From Chitinophagaceae bacterium (GTDB taxonomy: Bacteria > Bacteroidota > Bacteroidia > Chitinophagales > Chitinophagaceae), in contig JAJTCI010000189.1 of the NCBI GenBank assembly GCA_021323155.1, positions 1 through 5,974 on the forward strand: a DNA stretch of 5,974 nucleotides. Reading direction: 5' to 3'. Shown here one piece after another: positions 5,070 through 5,974 of this stretch. Positions within the stretch are counted from its first letter, which is position 1. The number at the start of each line of letters is the position of its first letter. Below the pieces are notes generated by a model, which saw only the letters and a list, made by a program, of their open reading frames with translations, was not told the DNA's origin and ran no database searches. Made by a program: the position numbers and the translations under genes.

Positions 5070-5974
5070 ACCGGAACTTTTATAAGAACGGGGTGTTCAA
5101 TGGTTCGGATGACAAAGACAACTACTCGAAGATGCCGGTGAACTTTCACACGGTGCGGGCGGGTGCCGATTTCTTTCCTTCGAAAAAAACGATCATCGGT
5201 TTCGTGGTGAACAGCAACTTCACCCTGTTCAAAAGGAATAATACCAACCATTCCGTTGTGAATGATAAGTATGGCAACCCTTATTATCGCTTTAATACGT
5301 TCGCTACGAATGATGATCATTCGGAGAACGCGGTTGGAAATATCAATTTTAAACACACATTTAAGACGGGCAGGGAACTCACCGCAGACGTTGACTATGG
5401 CGTGTTCAACTCCGCCTCGCTTTCGAGGATCGCCACCGGTTTTTACGAGGTGAGTGGTACGCCAAAATCTAACGATATACTGGACGGCGACCAGGACGGC
5501 AGGCTGACACTGAAAACAGGTAAGATCGATTATACGAACGCGTTGGAAAAAGGTGCCAAGTTCGAAGCGGGTTTCAAGACCAGCTATGTGACGGCTGACA
5601 ATGACGCTAAATTCTATAACGTGTTGCCCACGGAAACAAGGGTAGACACCAACAAGACGAACCGTTTCTTTTACGATGAATACAACCATGCTGCCTACGT
5701 GAACTTCAGCAAAGAGGCGAAGAAGTTCAGCTTCCAGCTGGGGCTTCGTGCTGAGCAGACCGAGATCAATACGCACCAGGTGCAGAAAGACCAGCGTTGG
5801 GATTCCAGCTACCTGCAGTTTTTCCCCAGCGCATTCTTCAACTATAAACTCAAAGATGACAAGACGATCGGCGTTTCGATCAGCCGCAGGATCGACCGCC
5901 CGGGTTATTCGCAGCTCAACCCTTTCCTTTTCCTGATCGACGCCACCACGTATGCAACGGGTAAGCCTGAATTG
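5066..5974 (+). CDS. TonB-dependent receptor-like beta-barrel part (continuation in shifted frame, runs off window)
   Basis: An uninterrupted frame of 303 codons, offset by one base from the plug-encoding frame, continues to the right edge. Its product is an outer-membrane beta-barrel of the OMP_b-brl_3 kind. It shows alternating aromatic and polar strands and family blocks such as GADFFPSKKTIIGFVVNSNF, ELTADVDYG, GLRAEQT, SSYLQFFPSAFFNYKL and SRRIDRPGYSQLNPFLF. It clearly belongs to the same gene as 4278-5069: the plug and barrel are complementary and there is no signal peptide here. Internal starts exist (GTG 5093, ATG 5132), but a protein begun there would lack export signal and plug and could not be a working receptor. 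Without the frame break it would be a normal family member. The C-terminal barrel end lies outside the window. Confidence 0.85.
   Translation, partial: MNRNFYKNGVFNGSDDKDNYSKMPVNFHTVRAGADFFPSKKTIIGFVVNSNFTLFKRNNTNHSVVNDKYGNPYYRFNTFATNDDHSENAVGNINFKHTFKTGRELTADVDYGVFNSASLSRIATGFYEVSGTPKSNDILDGDQDGRLTLKTGKIDYTNALEKGAKFEAGFKTSYVTADNDAKFYNVLPTETRVDTNKTNRFFYDEYNHAAYVNFSKEAKKFSFQLGLRAEQTEINTHQVQKDQRWDSSYLQFFPSAFFNYKLKDDKTIGVSISRRIDRPGYSQLNPFLFLIDATTYATGKPEL

Noticed and set aside
5018..5776. Long open frame on the minus strand (252 codons)
   Set aside because: It lies opposite the conserved beta-barrel coding frame, and its product has no recognisable domain or plausible composition. It is an antisense shadow.
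1..5974. CRISPR arrays, tRNA/rRNA genes, insertion sequences, phage or toxin-antitoxin modules
   Set aside because: I looked on both strands and found no repeat arrays, cloverleaf-like sequences, transposase motifs or recognisable toxin-antitoxin pairs.

Overview
The window looks like a chromosomal piece of a Bacteroidota genome, probably Chitinophagaceae (Chitinophaga/Niastella-like). Three things suggest this. The start codons lack Shine-Dalgarno sequences. The best promoter candidate has the Bacteroidota form (TTTG, about 20 bases, TAnnTTTG). The right end carries an outer-membrane beta-barrel receptor with a carboxypeptidase-regulatory-like N-terminus, typical of that phylum. The lineage is inferred from sequence character only. 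Base composition is about half G+C and even across the window.

Layout. Positions 1-770 hold a plus-strand run of small membrane-protein genes: the 3' end of one gene, a complete 97-residue three-helix protein and a 96-residue protein. The last looks like a diverged duplicate of the first, partial one. Positions 803-1222 (minus) encode a single-domain response regulator. Facing away from it is a two-gene plus-strand unit. The first gene (1318-2136) encodes an RsbQ-type alpha/beta hydrolase with an intact Ser-Asp-His triad. The second (2144-3331) encodes a soluble protein with an RsbP-like PAS domain, a coiled coil and a histidine kinase core. A secreted protein of unknown function follows (3367-3873). 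A 73-residue conserved-looking cytoplasmic protein on the minus strand (3874-4095) abuts it with no spacer. The right end (4278-5974) is a TonB-dependent-receptor-like gene whose frame is broken near 5064-5069 and which runs off the window.

How the genes work together. The core of the window is a signalling unit. In Bacillus subtilis, RsbQ is a hydrolase that enables the PAS domain of RsbP to switch on a PP2C phosphatase in the energy-stress pathway. Here the same hydrolase and the same kind of PAS domain are joined to a histidine kinase instead. A stand-alone receiver protein lies divergently next door and is a natural candidate for the kinase's phosphorylation partner. The divergent promoters appear to overlap. 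RsbQ-PAS pairs with varying outputs have, to my recollection, been described before, so the general principle is not new. This three-gene arrangement, including the non-ATG start of the kinase, is the best lead in the window.

The receptor gene is the second point of interest. Besides the frame break, the family's usual stretch of about 20-30 residues at the start of the barrel seems to be missing exactly there. That suggests an out-of-frame deletion (pseudogene or assembly error) rather than a simple one-base slip. No RNA genes, CRISPR arrays, insertion sequences or phage genes were seen. No gap between genes exceeds 182 bases.
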